Below, in pieces: positions 17,743-27,201 of a stretch of 64,000 nucleotides of DNA. Source of the DNA: Spirosoma sp. 48-14 (lineage in GTDB: Bacteria; Bacteroidota; Bacteroidia; Cytophagales; Spirosomataceae); assembly GCF_001898575.1 (NCBI RefSeq), contig NZ_MKUD01000058.1:62001-126000 (forward strand), written 5' to 3'. Each line of letters opens with the position of its first letter. Within the stretch, counting starts at the first letter, position 1. The notes under the pieces are model-generated. The model did no database searches, was not told where the DNA came from, and saw only the letters and a program-made list of their open reading frames with translations. The translations under genes and the position numbers were made by a program.

Positions 17743-17774
17743 TAGCGCTCACACGTATGTCCTGATGAGCGCTA
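17743..17774 (+). terminator. Weak hairpin after the ligase gene
   Basis: TAGCGCTCA (17743-17751) pairs with TGAGCGCTA (17766-17774) around a 14-nt loop. There is no T-tract after it, so termination is uncertain; it may instead be a regulatory hairpin before the DoxX gene. Confidence 0.35.
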
Positions 17775-17812
17775 GTAGCAAACCTGATTCTCCATTACCT
17801 GCCAAAAAGTGA

Positions 17813-18160
17813 ATGAATCCCATAAGTCTTTATGCTCAGTCACTCATGTATATTGTAGCTGGGCTCAATCATTTTATAAACCCAAGAATCTATCTGGCCA
17901 TTATGCCTCCTTATGTTCCAGCTCATCGGTTCATGGTCAGCCTAAGCGGCATAGCTGAGATTATTCTGGGGGTTGGCTTACTATTTCCAGCCACACAATC
18001 GGTGTCGGCTTGGGGACTCATTTTTCTGTTGATCGTTGTTTTCCCAGCCAACGTATACATGGCAACCTCGCCTAAGTTTAACAAATTTCCGGCCTGGCTT
18101 CGCTGGTTTCGACTTCCTTTACAAGGTGTACTGATTTGGTGGGCCTACCTATTTACCTGA
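17813..18160 (+). CDS. DoxX-like small membrane protein
   Basis: The 115-residue protein has four hydrophobic segments and the DoxX-type pattern: YIVAGLNHFINPRIYLAIMPPYVPAH near the start, then SGIAEIILGVGLLFPATQ and LIFLLIVVFPANVYMATS. DoxX relatives are inner-membrane proteins linked loosely to redox or sulfur metabolism; the exact role here is unknown. The stop at 18158-18160 is followed by a long AT-rich spacer. Confidence 0.8.
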   Translation: MNPISLYAQSLMYIVAGLNHFINPRIYLAIMPPYVPAHRFMVSLSGIAEIILGVGLLFPATQSVSAWGLIFLLIVVFPANVYMATSPKFNKFPAWLRWFRLPLQGVLIWWAYLFT

Positions 18161-18607
18161 CGCAGGTTGTTTCGGTAAACACGCTTTAGCCGCATCTACG
18201 CCTTCGTTGATAGATTATTCAGGATAGTAACATGCGTATACCTATTTTGTACCAATTTGTTACTATATAATGCAATTTAACAACCAAATTTTAGTTATAT
18301 TTAAAAATTATCTCGTCTGAATGAATTTAATAGCCAAGTAAGATCCTATAATAATCGGTCAAATTATATGGAATAGATAAAAGGAAACAAGAACTATTCC
18401 TGATGTGAATAACCTTAAATAATTAGACCTATATTTTTAAGGCCATTAGCCCGACAATCAACTAATCATTGGCATTTTACAGCCTTAGTTTACCATTTTA
18501 GTCGGCAAAATTGAATATTTTACTAATTAATCGGTAGATATTAGTTTACTAAAGTGACTTTCGCAGTTGATTTTAGTCAAAGGGGGTGACATGTATGTGA
18601 ATTACAG
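18161..18607. other. AT-rich intergenic spacer without a gene
   Basis: I see no open frame of plausible coding character, no RNA gene and no strong hairpin in these 447 bp. It should contain the promoter of the TetR gene; several AT-rich boxes are present, but none fits TTTG-N19-TAnnTTTG cleanly. Confidence 0.5.
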
Positions 18608-19300
18608 ATGAATACTGATACTATGGAGAAAGATGAAAAGATTAGACGGAACCGCGCCAAAACAACCCAGCGCATCGTTGAAGCGTTAGAGGATGTTATC
18701 GCGGAGTACGGTTTAGAAGGCGTTGGCGTTAATCGGGTAGCCGAAAAAGCGAACGTCAGTAAGGTATTAATTTACCGGTATTTTGGTGGTATGGAAGGGC
18801 TTCTTGAATATTATGTAAAGATGGGAAAACTATTTCCAGTCTTTACGCCCGCTGTATTAGACCAAATCCGTCCATTGCATGAATCTGATGTTGCTCGTAT
18901 CTGGTATCGTCAAGTCATTCAAACCTACCGTTACTTTCGTACATTCAAAGCTGCCCGTGAAATTCTGAAAGCCAGTGTGATTGAGAATGACTCAATTGCT
19001 TCGACTACTACACGGGCGCAGGATGAAGAAATGACCCGACTGGTTAGTCAATTGTCTTTTGTAAAAGGCGCAGATACTCAGGCGGTTTCGGCTGTTATTC
19101 TTGGTGCTATGAACTATCTGACTATTATGGCGCAGAATGATCATACCATGATTAGTATCGATTTGCGGAGCGAAGAAGGATGGCAGCGTATAGAAAATGC
19201 CGTTAAGACCATATACATCGCTTTAAATAAAATGGCAATCGGTTCAAAAGATGTTCAACTCGAACTCCAGTCGTCTCACCTACCCATGGCACAGTGGTAA
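18608..19300 (+). CDS. TetR/AcrR family transcriptional regulator
   Basis: The 230-residue protein has an N-terminal TetR helix-turn-helix (about residues 15-65): RIVEALEDVIAEYGLEGVGVNRVAEKANVSKVLIYRYFGGMEGLL. The key recognition segment is VSKVLIYRYF. The C-terminal ligand domain is not assignable. Start ATG at 18608 has an in-frame alternative at 18623 (MEKDEKIRR), which is closer to the conserved core. Its target is not evident; the divergently oriented neighbour test does not apply, because the next gene (GH65-like) is convergent. Confidence 0.88.
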   Translation: MNTDTMEKDEKIRRNRAKTTQRIVEALEDVIAEYGLEGVGVNRVAEKANVSKVLIYRYFGGMEGLLEYYVKMGKLFPVFTPAVLDQIRPLHESDVARIWYRQVIQTYRYFRTFKAAREILKASVIENDSIASTTTRAQDEEMTRLVSQLSFVKGADTQAVSAVILGAMNYLTIMAQNDHTMISIDLRSEEGWQRIENAVKTIYIALNKMAIGSKDVQLELQSSHLPMAQW

Positions 19301-19303
19301 GCC

Positions 19304-19387
19304 AAATGAACAATGAATAATGCAAAATGGATATTCCCTGTATCAAGGCTATATCATTATTCATTTTGCATTATTCATTGTTCATTT
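19304..19387. repeat. 26-bp perfect inverted repeat between convergent genes
   Basis: Arms 19304-19329 and 19362-19387 are perfect reverse complements with a 32-nt loop. The arm is built from AATGAACAATG/AATAATGCAAAATG units. It belongs to the same style of repeat as the cassette at 63609-63808. It begins 3 bp after the TetR stop and ends 2 bp before the GH65-like stop. Confidence 0.88.
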
Positions 19388-19389
19388 TC

Positions 19390-21435
19390 TTACTGAACCT
19401 GCACCGTTTTCAATTGTGGGCCAACTCCTTTAATAGTCAATGACTTCCATTTCTTCGGAAGCTTTGTTTTGAGTTGTATAATGCCTGCATCGGTTATATC
19501 CAGCCCCCCAAAACCGTTTAATACGGCCTGTAACATACCACCTGCCCCGGTTGCAAAATAAGGATTTGTTCCACCTGCCGTTTCGGACAGGACGCCGAAC
19601 GGAGGTACTTCGTTTGGTTTATAACTTTTCACAAACCAGTCATAAGCTTTGTCGGGTTCGCCCAGGCGAGCGTGCAATGTCGACAAAACGGACCAACCCA
19701 TGGCCGGTCCTTCGGGCGAGTAACGAGGTTCGTAATACGCTAAATCTTTTCGAATAGCGGCTTCTTCTTTTACAATCGTAAGTGGATAAGCCAGCAGGTT
19801 CACGTCAGCCTGTTTGATCTGAACCCCATCATAAGTCCGGTTTTCCTTTGTGGTGCCATCCGGAAATTTTAGAATCGGGATATTGTCAGCTACCTGCTTC
19901 CAGTCGGGATTAGGGGTTATACCCAGATCCTGAGCCGCTTGTATGGCAAACTGTAACGACGTACGGGCCATCCCATTGGTAAAAGCGTTATCGTCGATGT
20001 TTTCCTGCCATTCGTTAGCCCCGATCACATTGTTGATATGGTATTTACCCGGTCCTTCCCGCTCTACTCGGCTGGCCCAGAAATCTGCCACCTCTTTGAG
20101 CATAGGATACCCCCTTGTCCGAAGCCATTCCTTATCCTTCGTAACCTGGTAGTATTTCCAGAAAGCCCAGCCAACACAGCCTGTAATGTGATGCTGAAAC
20201 GGACCTGTTAATGCCCATACAGGTGTAGCTTCCTGCCCATCGGCATCCGATTCCCACGGAAACATAACCCCGGCATAGCCATGACTAAAGGCATTCTGTT
20301 TGGCCATCGGTATCCGTTCGAACCGATATTCAAGGATCGACCGGGCAATTTCGGGCTTTAACGCCAGAATAGCCGGGTACATCCAGAGTTCGGTATCCCA
20401 GAACACGTGACCGTTATAGCCTAACCCGGAAAGGCCCATTGGTGACAGACTGTAGCCCGTTCCCTCTCGTACAAACGAATACAAATGGTAAAGTGCCGAC
20501 CGGACGGCCCGTTGGGCATCGGGATCGCCATCAATAACAATATCACTTCGCCAGAGTTTCACCCACTCGGCGTTATGACGCATCAGTAGCCGTTCGGTGC
20601 GTTCGAGGGCGGCAAAGAGGGTCAATCGCTCGGCTTCATTGTGCGGATCGGCGGTATGGGCTGTTGACGACACCGAACCCACCACGCTAAATTTATAGGT
20701 TTCGCCCGCTTTCAGCCGTTTCTTAAATTTGGCCAGATGCATGTTATAGTCCCAGTCTTCATGAATCACGTCGGGCTCCTGTCCATGGGGTTCCTCAAAA
20801 ATAAAGCTGGTAGAAGCAGCCACCGTATGCCTTCCAGTCGGACTTTTGGCTACGGAAGTTAATAAGCGGATGGTAACGTGCGAGCGATCAATCTCCGAAT
20901 AGAAATTTTTAACTTCTTTCAGATTTTCAGGCGTTTCGATCACGCTCATTGGAATTATCTCACAATCCTTTCTAGCGGTAATTTCTACCATTGTCAATTC
21001 TGAAAACGGTAGGTGTCGCAGGGCCATCATGGTTTGCCGAACACTGACTTTATCCTTGTAATCGAAGGTGGTGGTGAGAGCAGCTTTCTGCATGTCGAGC
21101 GTCTGCCGATAATTGGCAATCTCTTTGGGCGTCAGGCGTTGTCCATCTACATCCAGATTCATGTTGGCGAAGTTGAACACTTTCAAGATGTTTGACACTC
21201 GTCCTCGCCCATACGTATCAAAGGCTCCGTTCAACACGACATCCTTTACTTTCATGGGTTCGGGCGAAGACACCAGGCCAATCATCCCATTGCCTACTGT
21301 GATTCCATAATAATTGGCAGGATTGATGTTCTGACCAACAAGTTGCCAGGCAGCCTGATCGGATTGGGCCTTCACAACGGGCAATAATCCACCTGACGCC
21401 AGTAGTACGCTAAGCAGTAGTTGTTTGTTAATCAT
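19390..21435 (-). CDS. Secreted GH65-like glycoside hydrolase/phosphorylase
   Basis: The 681-residue protein has a signal peptide (LLLSVLLASGGLLPVVKAQ). The N-terminal super-sandwich domain (about 30-280) and (alpha/alpha)6 barrel resemble GH65, including GHVFWDTELWMYPAIL (342-356) and the loop VIGANEWQENIDDNAFTN, where Glu475 is in the position of the general acid. The GH65 pattern is usually G-P/A-D-E; here the Asp is Asn474. The substrate, probably an alpha-linked disaccharide or glycan, is not determinable, nor whether it hydrolyses or phosphorolyses. Periplasmic location fits degradation of imported oligosaccharides. Confidence 0.75.
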   Translation of the reverse strand: MINKQLLLSVLLASGGLLPVVKAQSDQAAWQLVGQNINPANYYGITVGNGMIGLVSSPEPMKVKDVVLNGAFDTYGRGRVSNILKVFNFANMNLDVDGQRLTPKEIANYRQTLDMQKAALTTTFDYKDKVSVRQTMMALRHLPFSELTMVEITARKDCEIIPMSVIETPENLKEVKNFYSEIDRSHVTIRLLTSVAKSPTGRHTVAASTSFIFEEPHGQEPDVIHEDWDYNMHLAKFKKRLKAGETYKFSVVGSVSSTAHTADPHNEAERLTLFAALERTERLLMRHNAEWVKLWRSDIVIDGDPDAQRAVRSALYHLYSFVREGTGYSLSPMGLSGLGYNGHVFWDTELWMYPAILALKPEIARSILEYRFERIPMAKQNAFSHGYAGVMFPWESDADGQEATPVWALTGPFQHHITGCVGWAFWKYYQVTKDKEWLRTRGYPMLKEVADFWASRVEREGPGKYHINNVIGANEWQENIDDNAFTNGMARTSLQFAIQAAQDLGITPNPDWKQVADNIPILKFPDGTTKENRTYDGVQIKQADVNLLAYPLTIVKEEAAIRKDLAYYEPRYSPEGPAMGWSVLSTLHARLGEPDKAYDWFVKSYKPNEVPPFGVLSETAGGTNPYFATGAGGMLQAVLNGFGGLDITDAGIIQLKTKLPKKWKSLTIKGVGPQLKTVQVQ

Positions 21436-21507
21436 AAGTCTATCATAGGTGAAATAAGGGCTAAAAATAATACTATTTCCAGAGTCAAAATAGCCCTTAT
21501 CCGGTTT

Positions 21508-22164
21508 TTATCGCCCGTGTCGGTGCGGGCGCCCAACGCGCACTGGACGACTACGGCCCCGCATAATACCCCCTAGCAAACCACCTGAGTCGGTACGCAG
21601 TAAGCCAAATCGTAAGTAGATCCCATAGAATGTTTTTGAAGCGTCGGTCTGTTCGTTACTGAAATCATAATAGCCCGTTGTAAGACCGATACCTACTTTG
21701 GGTGCAATCTGAGCAATGATGCTGTAAGTCAGCTCAAGCATCAGGCTTCCCTGTTTGTCAAAGACCCGTCCTGCTCCAATGGTCATTTCATTGGCAAAAA
21801 TGCCGTAGTTCGCTACATCCATCGTTACGCGCCCTTCCAGAAACAGCGTAGTGTCGGGGCGCAACGAATTCCGGCCGAAGGAAATACCTAAATCAATCAC
21901 ATTGAACGACTTTCCAATTTCAATATTCTGTGCAATTCGGTCTCTGGGACTGCCTGCTCCCGTATAAATCGAAAAAGGGGTGGTGCGGACGTAGATAGGG
22001 GCCGCCTTGAAATTGAAAATCGATCGGGTTGTATCTTCCGACGACCGACTTAGCGAATGGTATGTTTGCAGGGGCGTAGATGGCTTTCGTGTCGTGTCAG
22101 CTTGTGCCAAAGCATTTGTCCTTAAGCCCAACGTGGTAACGATCAACAATAAAACTCGTAGCAT
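21508..22164 (-). CDS. Secreted hypothetical protein, possibly outer-membrane beta-barrel
   Basis: The 218-residue protein has a signal peptide (MLRVLLLIVTTLGLRTNALAQ). The middle is rich in alternating beta pattern (NVIDLGISFGRN, FLEGRVTMDVANYGIF, VGIGLTTGYYDFS, TFYGIYLRFGLL), which suggests a small barrel. The tail is Gly/Arg/His-rich (GGIMRGRSRPVRVGRPHRHGR is 21 residues long, so only its character is given). No family is recognised. It lies downstream of the haloperoxidase gene, beyond that gene's terminator. Confidence 0.65.
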   Translation of the reverse strand: MLRVLLLIVTTLGLRTNALAQADTTRKPSTPLQTYHSLSRSSEDTTRSIFNFKAAPIYVRTTPFSIYTGAGSPRDRIAQNIEIGKSFNVIDLGISFGRNSLRPDTTLFLEGRVTMDVANYGIFANEMTIGAGRVFDKQGSLMLELTYSIIAQIAPKVGIGLTTGYYDFSNEQTDASKTFYGIYLRFGLLRTDSGGLLGGIMRGRSRPVRVGRPHRHGR

Positions 22165-22211
22165 GTGAATCGAAAAGATTAGGAATACGGTTACATGTCA
22201 GCAATTTCCAA

Positions 22212-22246
22212 AAAAAATCCCCGCTTCTGAAAAGCGGGGATTTTTT
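22212..22246 (-). terminator. Terminator of the haloperoxidase gene
   Basis: Arms 22212-22226 and 22232-22246 (core ATCCCCGCTT / AAGCGGGGAT) pair over 15 bp with a 5-nt loop and A/T tracts at the ends. It lies 17 bp beyond the haloperoxidase stop. Confidence 0.9.
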
Positions 22247-22262
22247 AATAGACTTTTAACGG

Positions 22263-23618
22263 TTAGCGGCTGGCTACGGCAGCCTTACGGGTATGAATTT
22301 TTTGCATGACCCACTTCCCTACATTTTCGCCTTCGACTTGACCATTTGCCAACGCAGCACGGTAATGGATACCTCCATACATACGGCTTATCGACGCTTC
22401 ATCGGCCGCCTGCCGGAGCGACGTAAATGAACGTACGCCATGCCCGTATGGAAATTCTGTCGAATCTGTAAAAGCAATGTGATCGCCCATCAGACTGGTC
22501 AGAACGGTAGCAGCTGCTGTTGAAATAACGCTGTGGCCGCTTGGGTATTCGGGAAACGGTGGCGTTTGAAGGAAGGGGGTCCATTTAGGATCGATGTATT
22601 TATTGATGACCGTCTCGGGACGAACGGTTTTGCTCCGGTACTTTTCGTCCCAGCAGGAGATAAAACCGTCGCTGAGGGCAAAAGAGGTCAGGGTATACGC
22701 TTCAACGGTTTGCATCATGTTCAGCTTTTTCTGCTTAGCAACCGTTTGAGCAATGGCCAGCCAGTGACCACCTGGCGTCATTTTTTTACTGGCAAACATC
22801 ACATGGCCCGCTACGTTCATAACAAACGCATTATCGTCCCAGAAGTAAGCAATATCCTGCTTTTCTTTATCCAGGTTTTTGCCTGTCTGATATACCTCAT
22901 CAAGCTCTTTTTCGTAGGGGCTTCCTTTGGTCAGGTTGTAGGCAGGTGGGCGTGGGGGCATGAATTGATTACAGGTATCCATAGCCCAGCACCGGAGTTT
23001 ATTCCACTGCGGTTCAGCCGCATCCATATACGCGGGTGGGGTTGGCACCCAACTACCTTCTTCGTTGGTGACGGTATGTTTGAAGCCCCGCGTTTGCTTG
23101 TAGCTGTCTTTAGCGGCATAATCCAGTACATGCTTGGCTACGGCCTCTCCATAGGCCATCGACCGTTCATACACTTCATCCGGCACACCGTCTTTTTTAT
23201 ACTGCTCGTAAAAGTCCTTTTCAAATTTGTCGTAGAAATCCGCCGAAAACGTTAAGGCTCTTGCTACGGTCAGAAACGCCCGTGTACTGGCTAGTGGAAA
23301 ACAATACTCCTTGCCAGCTTCTGGTTTAGGCGGAGCCTGGAATCGCTTCAACTGCCCACCCAGCGACTCATAATGCGGATCGAAAGGAACCAGTGCTTCA
23401 TAGCCCGCCAGATTGGCGTAAGAGTAAATTCGGCTGGCAACCGGGGGCGAAAAAATATCGTGAATGACGACTTCGGTTAGTTTATTCAGCGCCGAATTAT
23501 AATACGCTACATTCGATGCTTTGGCATTATATTCGGCTGGCGAAGCCGCTTTCTGACAACCAGCCAATCCGCCCAGCAAACAAACCAGTAGACAGCCAAC
23601 GTTCAGCAGAGATTTCAT
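22263..23618 (-). CDS. Vanadium-dependent haloperoxidase family lipoprotein
   Basis: The 451-residue protein belongs to the PAP2/vanadium haloperoxidase superfamily. It has a lipobox LAGC (Cys21). Vanadate- or phosphate-binding residues are in place: Lys and Arg in KYRSKTVRP (326-334), PSGHS (359-363), and SRMYGGIHYR with Arg412 and His418. Haloperoxidases oxidise halide with hydrogen peroxide; some relatives act as acid phosphatases, and sequence alone does not separate these. It is the last gene of the susC-susD-VCBS-VCBS locus, after a 105-bp spacer that contains a hairpin. Confidence 0.88.
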   Translation of the reverse strand: MKSLLNVGCLLVCLLGGLAGCQKAASPAEYNAKASNVAYYNSALNKLTEVVIHDIFSPPVASRIYSYANLAGYEALVPFDPHYESLGGQLKRFQAPPKPEAGKEYCFPLASTRAFLTVARALTFSADFYDKFEKDFYEQYKKDGVPDEVYERSMAYGEAVAKHVLDYAAKDSYKQTRGFKHTVTNEEGSWVPTPPAYMDAAEPQWNKLRCWAMDTCNQFMPPRPPAYNLTKGSPYEKELDEVYQTGKNLDKEKQDIAYFWDDNAFVMNVAGHVMFASKKMTPGGHWLAIAQTVAKQKKLNMMQTVEAYTLTSFALSDGFISCWDEKYRSKTVRPETVINKYIDPKWTPFLQTPPFPEYPSGHSVISTAAATVLTSLMGDHIAFTDSTEFPYGHGVRSFTSLRQAADEASISRMYGGIHYRAALANGQVEGENVGKWVMQKIHTRKAAVASR

Positions 23619-23634
23619 AGGATAAATAACAAGT

Positions 23635-23672
23635 TAAAAAAAGCACGCATCCGCTCTTGACAGCGAGTGCTT
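23635..23672 (-). terminator. Hairpin between the second VCBS gene and the haloperoxidase
   Basis: AAGCAC (23641-23646) and GTGCTT (23667-23672) pair, with partial extension inside. On the minus strand it is followed by seven T. It could act as an attenuator upstream of the haloperoxidase gene. Confidence 0.5.
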
Positions 23673-23723
23673 ATCTACAAAATTAACAGAAAATGAGAGG
23701 TAAAATACAATACCTGATTAGTC

Positions 23724-26700
23724 TCATTTTAACAATAGCGATTTAAAAAGCTGTATTCCGTTACCATTTCGAGCAACAGCGATCAGCGATCCTTGTGGTG
23801 TTCGGATCGAACGAATATCCCGAATTTCGCCGTTCAAGAGGAAACCGCTATCTACGGGCGACAAAGCGGTAAAATTACCTTTGCCATCATTGCGCAATAC
23901 AAGTCCGTAACTGGCATCATAACGTCCCTGATAGGTGCTGACACCATAGAAGTTTCCCCCGCCCAGTACGTCCAGATCGCCATCCTGATCAAAATCAATT
24001 ACCTGAAACGCAAACAGTTTAGATACCTGCGCCATCATCGGCAGTTCATGAACCACGAATTGGCCACCCTGATTTTCCAGATAAACTGAAGCAAACTGAT
24101 TTACCGTAAACTCGTCGGCATCCTTCAATTCGTTATCGGTAATCACTTCGTTCAGCGGCTTCCCGGCAAACGATACGTAATCGGTAAATCGTTTGTTAAT
24201 AATGCTGGGCATCTGCTTACCTAGCTCGTCCTTAAACGCCAGTGGATACCACTCCTTGCCCCGGTTGTAGGCAATGATTTGCTCAGTAGTCTGATTGTTA
24301 TCCACATCTTTTACCCACATGCGGAGCTGTGAATCGGGCGTTTTTCTAAATTTCGTATTCGTACCCAGGTTACCAGCCACGAGGTCGATATCCCCATCTT
24401 TGTCGAAATCAGCCGCTACAATACGTTGATAAAAACCATTTAGCGGAGTTTCGTCAGCAGTAATTGATTTGACTTCCTCAAATTTGCCATTGGTATTGGC
24501 AAAAATACGGACAGGCATCCAGTCGCCTGCCAAAAACAGGTCGGCATCTTTATCACCATCGTAATCAGCCCAAACCGCATCGGTTATCATACCGGCTTTA
24601 CGGAGCCCGGTCGATAATCGTTCGGTTTGATCAGCAAAATGGCCTTTACCATCGTTAACGAGTAAATAGGAATTCGGCGCCTTTCCATAACCAAATCCAA
24701 CGACGCGCCCACCGACAAACAAATCCAGATCCCCATCCTTATCGATGTCATACGGTCGAACGCAACTCTTATTGTCGTACATGGGAGGCAAGGCATTTAC
24801 CGACCGACTGAAATGGCCCTGACCATCATTCAGGTACAAGCGGTCGAACTGTTCGGGCATTTTGTCGTAAAACTCGTTCCCTCCCGACACAACATACAGG
24901 TCCAGGTCTTTATCACCATCGGCATCGAAGAAGGCTGCGTCTACATCTTCGTAAGTCGAGTCTTTAACAAAATCAGGCTGTTTCGTTGGGGCGAATCGGC
25001 CGTTAGGCTGCTGAATCAATAAATTTCCTGGCTGCCATTTAGCCCCTCCAGCATAAATATCGTCCAGGCCGTCGCCATTGACATCCCCAACGGCCAGATG
25101 AGGGCCTTCGGTCGAAACCTGAAATGGAATTAGCGGTTCCCGGACGTAATCGAAATATTCCTTGTTTTCCTTATGCCGATATGGAATTGAATCGGCCGTT
25201 GTTACATCCGCAAAGAGAGGCTGTATGGCCGGCGTTGTATAACGATAGCGCTTACCATCGAGCCGGGCATCCGACTGGTTCAGGGTCAGTAATTGATTGG
25301 TTTTTACATTCGTTCGCACGTCCATCTGCTGGTTCGGCCAGATCACAATGAGCGAATCGATCGAATCATGGCTGCCTACTCCAAAGAGCAGCTCGGGGGC
25401 TACGGACGATTCGAAGCCACGCGTTGGCATCAGTTGCTGTACCTGGATCGTATCACCGTGCGATCTGCCACCATATTTCAGAATTACTTTGCCACCAACC
25501 CCAAATGTATTCGGCGCAGTCCCCTTTAATCGAACTGTCAGATGCTTATTATCTGGAAAGATGGAGTTGGCATCGTTGCGATAAATCCCTGCCGGATCGT
25601 CGATATTGTTGGTGATCAGATCCAGATCGCCATCGTTATCCAGGTCGGCATAAGCAGCACCATTCGAGTAGGTTGGCGCTTCGAACCCCCAGTCTTTCGA
25701 TTTATCATCGAACTGAAGTGATGGCGTTCCCCGATATAGGTAGTTATGCACTTTACCCTCCGGCATTAGTTTGATCGCTCGTTCGTCCAGCGACCGCGAT
25801 GTTTCCATCGCATACCGTAGCGAATCGTCGGCGGCAAATTTTACGTAGTCGAGGTTATTGGGTCGGTGAACAATCCCATTGCTGATGAACAGGTCTTTGA
25901 TGCCATCGTTATCGTAATCGGCCAGCAACGGAGACCAGCTCCAGTCGGTAGCAGCAATGCCAGCCATAGCGCCCACTTCCATGAACTTCCTGCCCGACAG
26001 GTTGAGTTGCAAACAGTTCCGGCTGTACTGGTTCATATAGCCGTAAGCCAGTTTATAGAGGTAAATATCAATAGGATCTTCGCCCAACGATGATTTTTCA
26101 ACCGTTTCGTCTTCGGGGTACATATCGAGCGTTACCACATCGGCAAAACCATCGTTGTTCACATCGCTAATGTCGTTACCCATTGAAAACCGACTGACAT
26201 GCTGAAACGACTTTTTGACGCTTTCAGTAAACGTACCGTTCTGGTTGTTAATGTAATAATAATCGTCTTCGTGAAAATCGTTGGACACATACAGGTCTTC
26301 CCAGCCATCATTATTCATATCGGCTACCGAAATACCTAATCCATAGCCCATGGCAGCCCCATAAATACCGGCCTGCTCACTTACGTTAATGAAGCGGGGT
26401 GCATTGACAGTTTTTTGCTCCTTGCCCCGTGCGCCCTGCTCCACGCTCATGTTTCTATACAGGTAATCGCCCGATTCATTGTGCCGGAGATTTCGAGCTG
26501 ATACGCGGTCGTAGCTACGGGAGGTATGCACGGCATGGTTGAGCAGATAACAGTCCAGGTCACCATCGTGGTCATAATCGAAGAAAGCTGCCTGAGTCGA
26601 AAACCCGGTAAAATCGAGCCCATAGTCGGCCGCTTTTTCCGTAAATGTCCCATCGCCATTGTTGATGTACAGTTCGTTAGAACCTTCCAATCCCCGGAAA

Positions 26701-27107
26701 TTCCCAACCGCACAAACGTAAATATCCAGAAATCCATCGCCGTTTACATCGGCCATCGTCGAACCCGTCTGCCAGTCCGAAAAGCCTTCTACCCCTGCTT
26801 TTTCGGTAATATCCTCGAACGTTAAATTACCCTTATTCAGATACAGCTTATTCTTTCCCTGGTTGGATACGAAGTATAAATCGGTTAGCCCATCATTATT
26901 GATGTCGCCTGCCGATACCCCGCCCCCATTGTAGAAATACAGATAATCCAGAATATTCAGTTTCTCATTCGGAACGAGGTGATTGACAAAGCCGACGCCT
27001 GTTTGCGTAGAATCGAGGGATTGGAATAACTTCTTCTCAGATTGAAAGGAATGACAACCGGCCAGCACTAATGCACCTGCTGTCAGAAATAAAGCAATAC
27101 GTTTCAT
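23724..27107 (-). CDS. VCBS/FG-GAP repeat and ASPIC-UnbV domain lipoprotein (second paralogue)
   Basis: Starting at ATG 27107 gives 1127 residues with an ideal lipoprotein signal (MKRIALFLTAGALVLAGC). The longer frame to 27194 reads through a palindrome and is not credible as a start. The protein is built from FG-GAP/VCBS beta-propeller repeats with calcium-loop patterns such as DINNDGLTDLYF, DVNGDGFLDIYV and DYDHDGDLDCYL. An ASPIC/UnbV segment lies in the middle (GVGGKVILKYGG, PTRGFESSVAPELLFGVG), followed by more repeats (DKDGDLDLFVGG, DQDGDLDVLGGG). It is related along its length to the neighbour at 27202. Extracytoplasmic calcium-dependent binding is expected; a specific role is unknown. 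Confidence 0.88.
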   Translation of the reverse strand: MKRIALFLTAGALVLAGCHSFQSEKKLFQSLDSTQTGVGFVNHLVPNEKLNILDYLYFYNGGGVSAGDINNDGLTDLYFVSNQGKNKLYLNKGNLTFEDITEKAGVEGFSDWQTGSTMADVNGDGFLDIYVCAVGNFRGLEGSNELYINNGDGTFTEKAADYGLDFTGFSTQAAFFDYDHDGDLDCYLLNHAVHTSRSYDRVSARNLRHNESGDYLYRNMSVEQGARGKEQKTVNAPRFINVSEQAGIYGAAMGYGLGISVADMNNDGWEDLYVSNDFHEDDYYYINNQNGTFTESVKKSFQHVSRFSMGNDISDVNNDGFADVVTLDMYPEDETVEKSSLGEDPIDIYLYKLAYGYMNQYSRNCLQLNLSGRKFMEVGAMAGIAATDWSWSPLLADYDNDGIKDLFISNGIVHRPNNLDYVKFAADDSLRYAMETSRSLDERAIKLMPEGKVHNYLYRGTPSLQFDDKSKDWGFEAPTYSNGAAYADLDNDGDLDLITNNIDDPAGIYRNDANSIFPDNKHLTVRLKGTAPNTFGVGGKVILKYGGRSHGDTIQVQQLMPTRGFESSVAPELLFGVGSHDSIDSLIVIWPNQQMDVRTNVKTNQLLTLNQSDARLDGKRYRYTTPAIQPLFADVTTADSIPYRHKENKEYFDYVREPLIPFQVSTEGPHLAVGDVNGDGLDDIYAGGAKWQPGNLLIQQPNGRFAPTKQPDFVKDSTYEDVDAAFFDADGDKDLDLYVVSGGNEFYDKMPEQFDRLYLNDGQGHFSRSVNALPPMYDNKSCVRPYDIDKDGDLDLFVGGRVVGFGYGKAPNSYLLVNDGKGHFADQTERLSTGLRKAGMITDAVWADYDGDKDADLFLAGDWMPVRIFANTNGKFEEVKSITADETPLNGFYQRIVAADFDKDGDIDLVAGNLGTNTKFRKTPDSQLRMWVKDVDNNQTTEQIIAYNRGKEWYPLAFKDELGKQMPSIINKRFTDYVSFAGKPLNEVITDNELKDADEFTVNQFASVYLENQGGQFVVHELPMMAQVSKLFAFQVIDFDQDGDLDVLGGGNFYGVSTYQGRYDASYGLVLRNDGKGNFTALSPVDSGFLLNGEIRDIRSIRTPQGSLIAVARNGNGIQLFKSLLLK

Positions 27108-27124
27108 CTTGTTAGGAGCGAGGA

Positions 27125-27195
27125 GTTGGGAGCGGGGAGTGAGCATGCGGATGCAGGCTTTTTTTACGTCCGCATGCTCACTCCCCGCTCCCAAC
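27125..27195. repeat. 27-bp perfect inverted repeat between the VCBS paralogues
   Basis: Arms 27125-27151 and 27169-27195 are perfect reverse complements (start GTTGGGAGCGGGGAGTGAGC) with a 17-nt loop. It fills most of the 94-bp gap between the two VCBS genes. No T-tract follows on the minus strand, so it is not a standard terminator. The sequence just outside (GGAGCGAGGAGT, 27115-27126) recurs inside the oxidase gene at 38272-38283. Confidence 0.9.
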
Positions 27196-27201
27196 TTCTA
27201 A

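Noticed and set aside
22533..23255. 240-residue plus-strand ORF within the haloperoxidase gene
   Set aside because: It is antisense to a gene with intact catalytic motifs, so it is a shadow.
27108..27194. N-terminal extension of the second VCBS protein to 27194
   Set aside because: The added residues read through the 27-bp palindrome, and an ideal lipoprotein signal begins at 27107.
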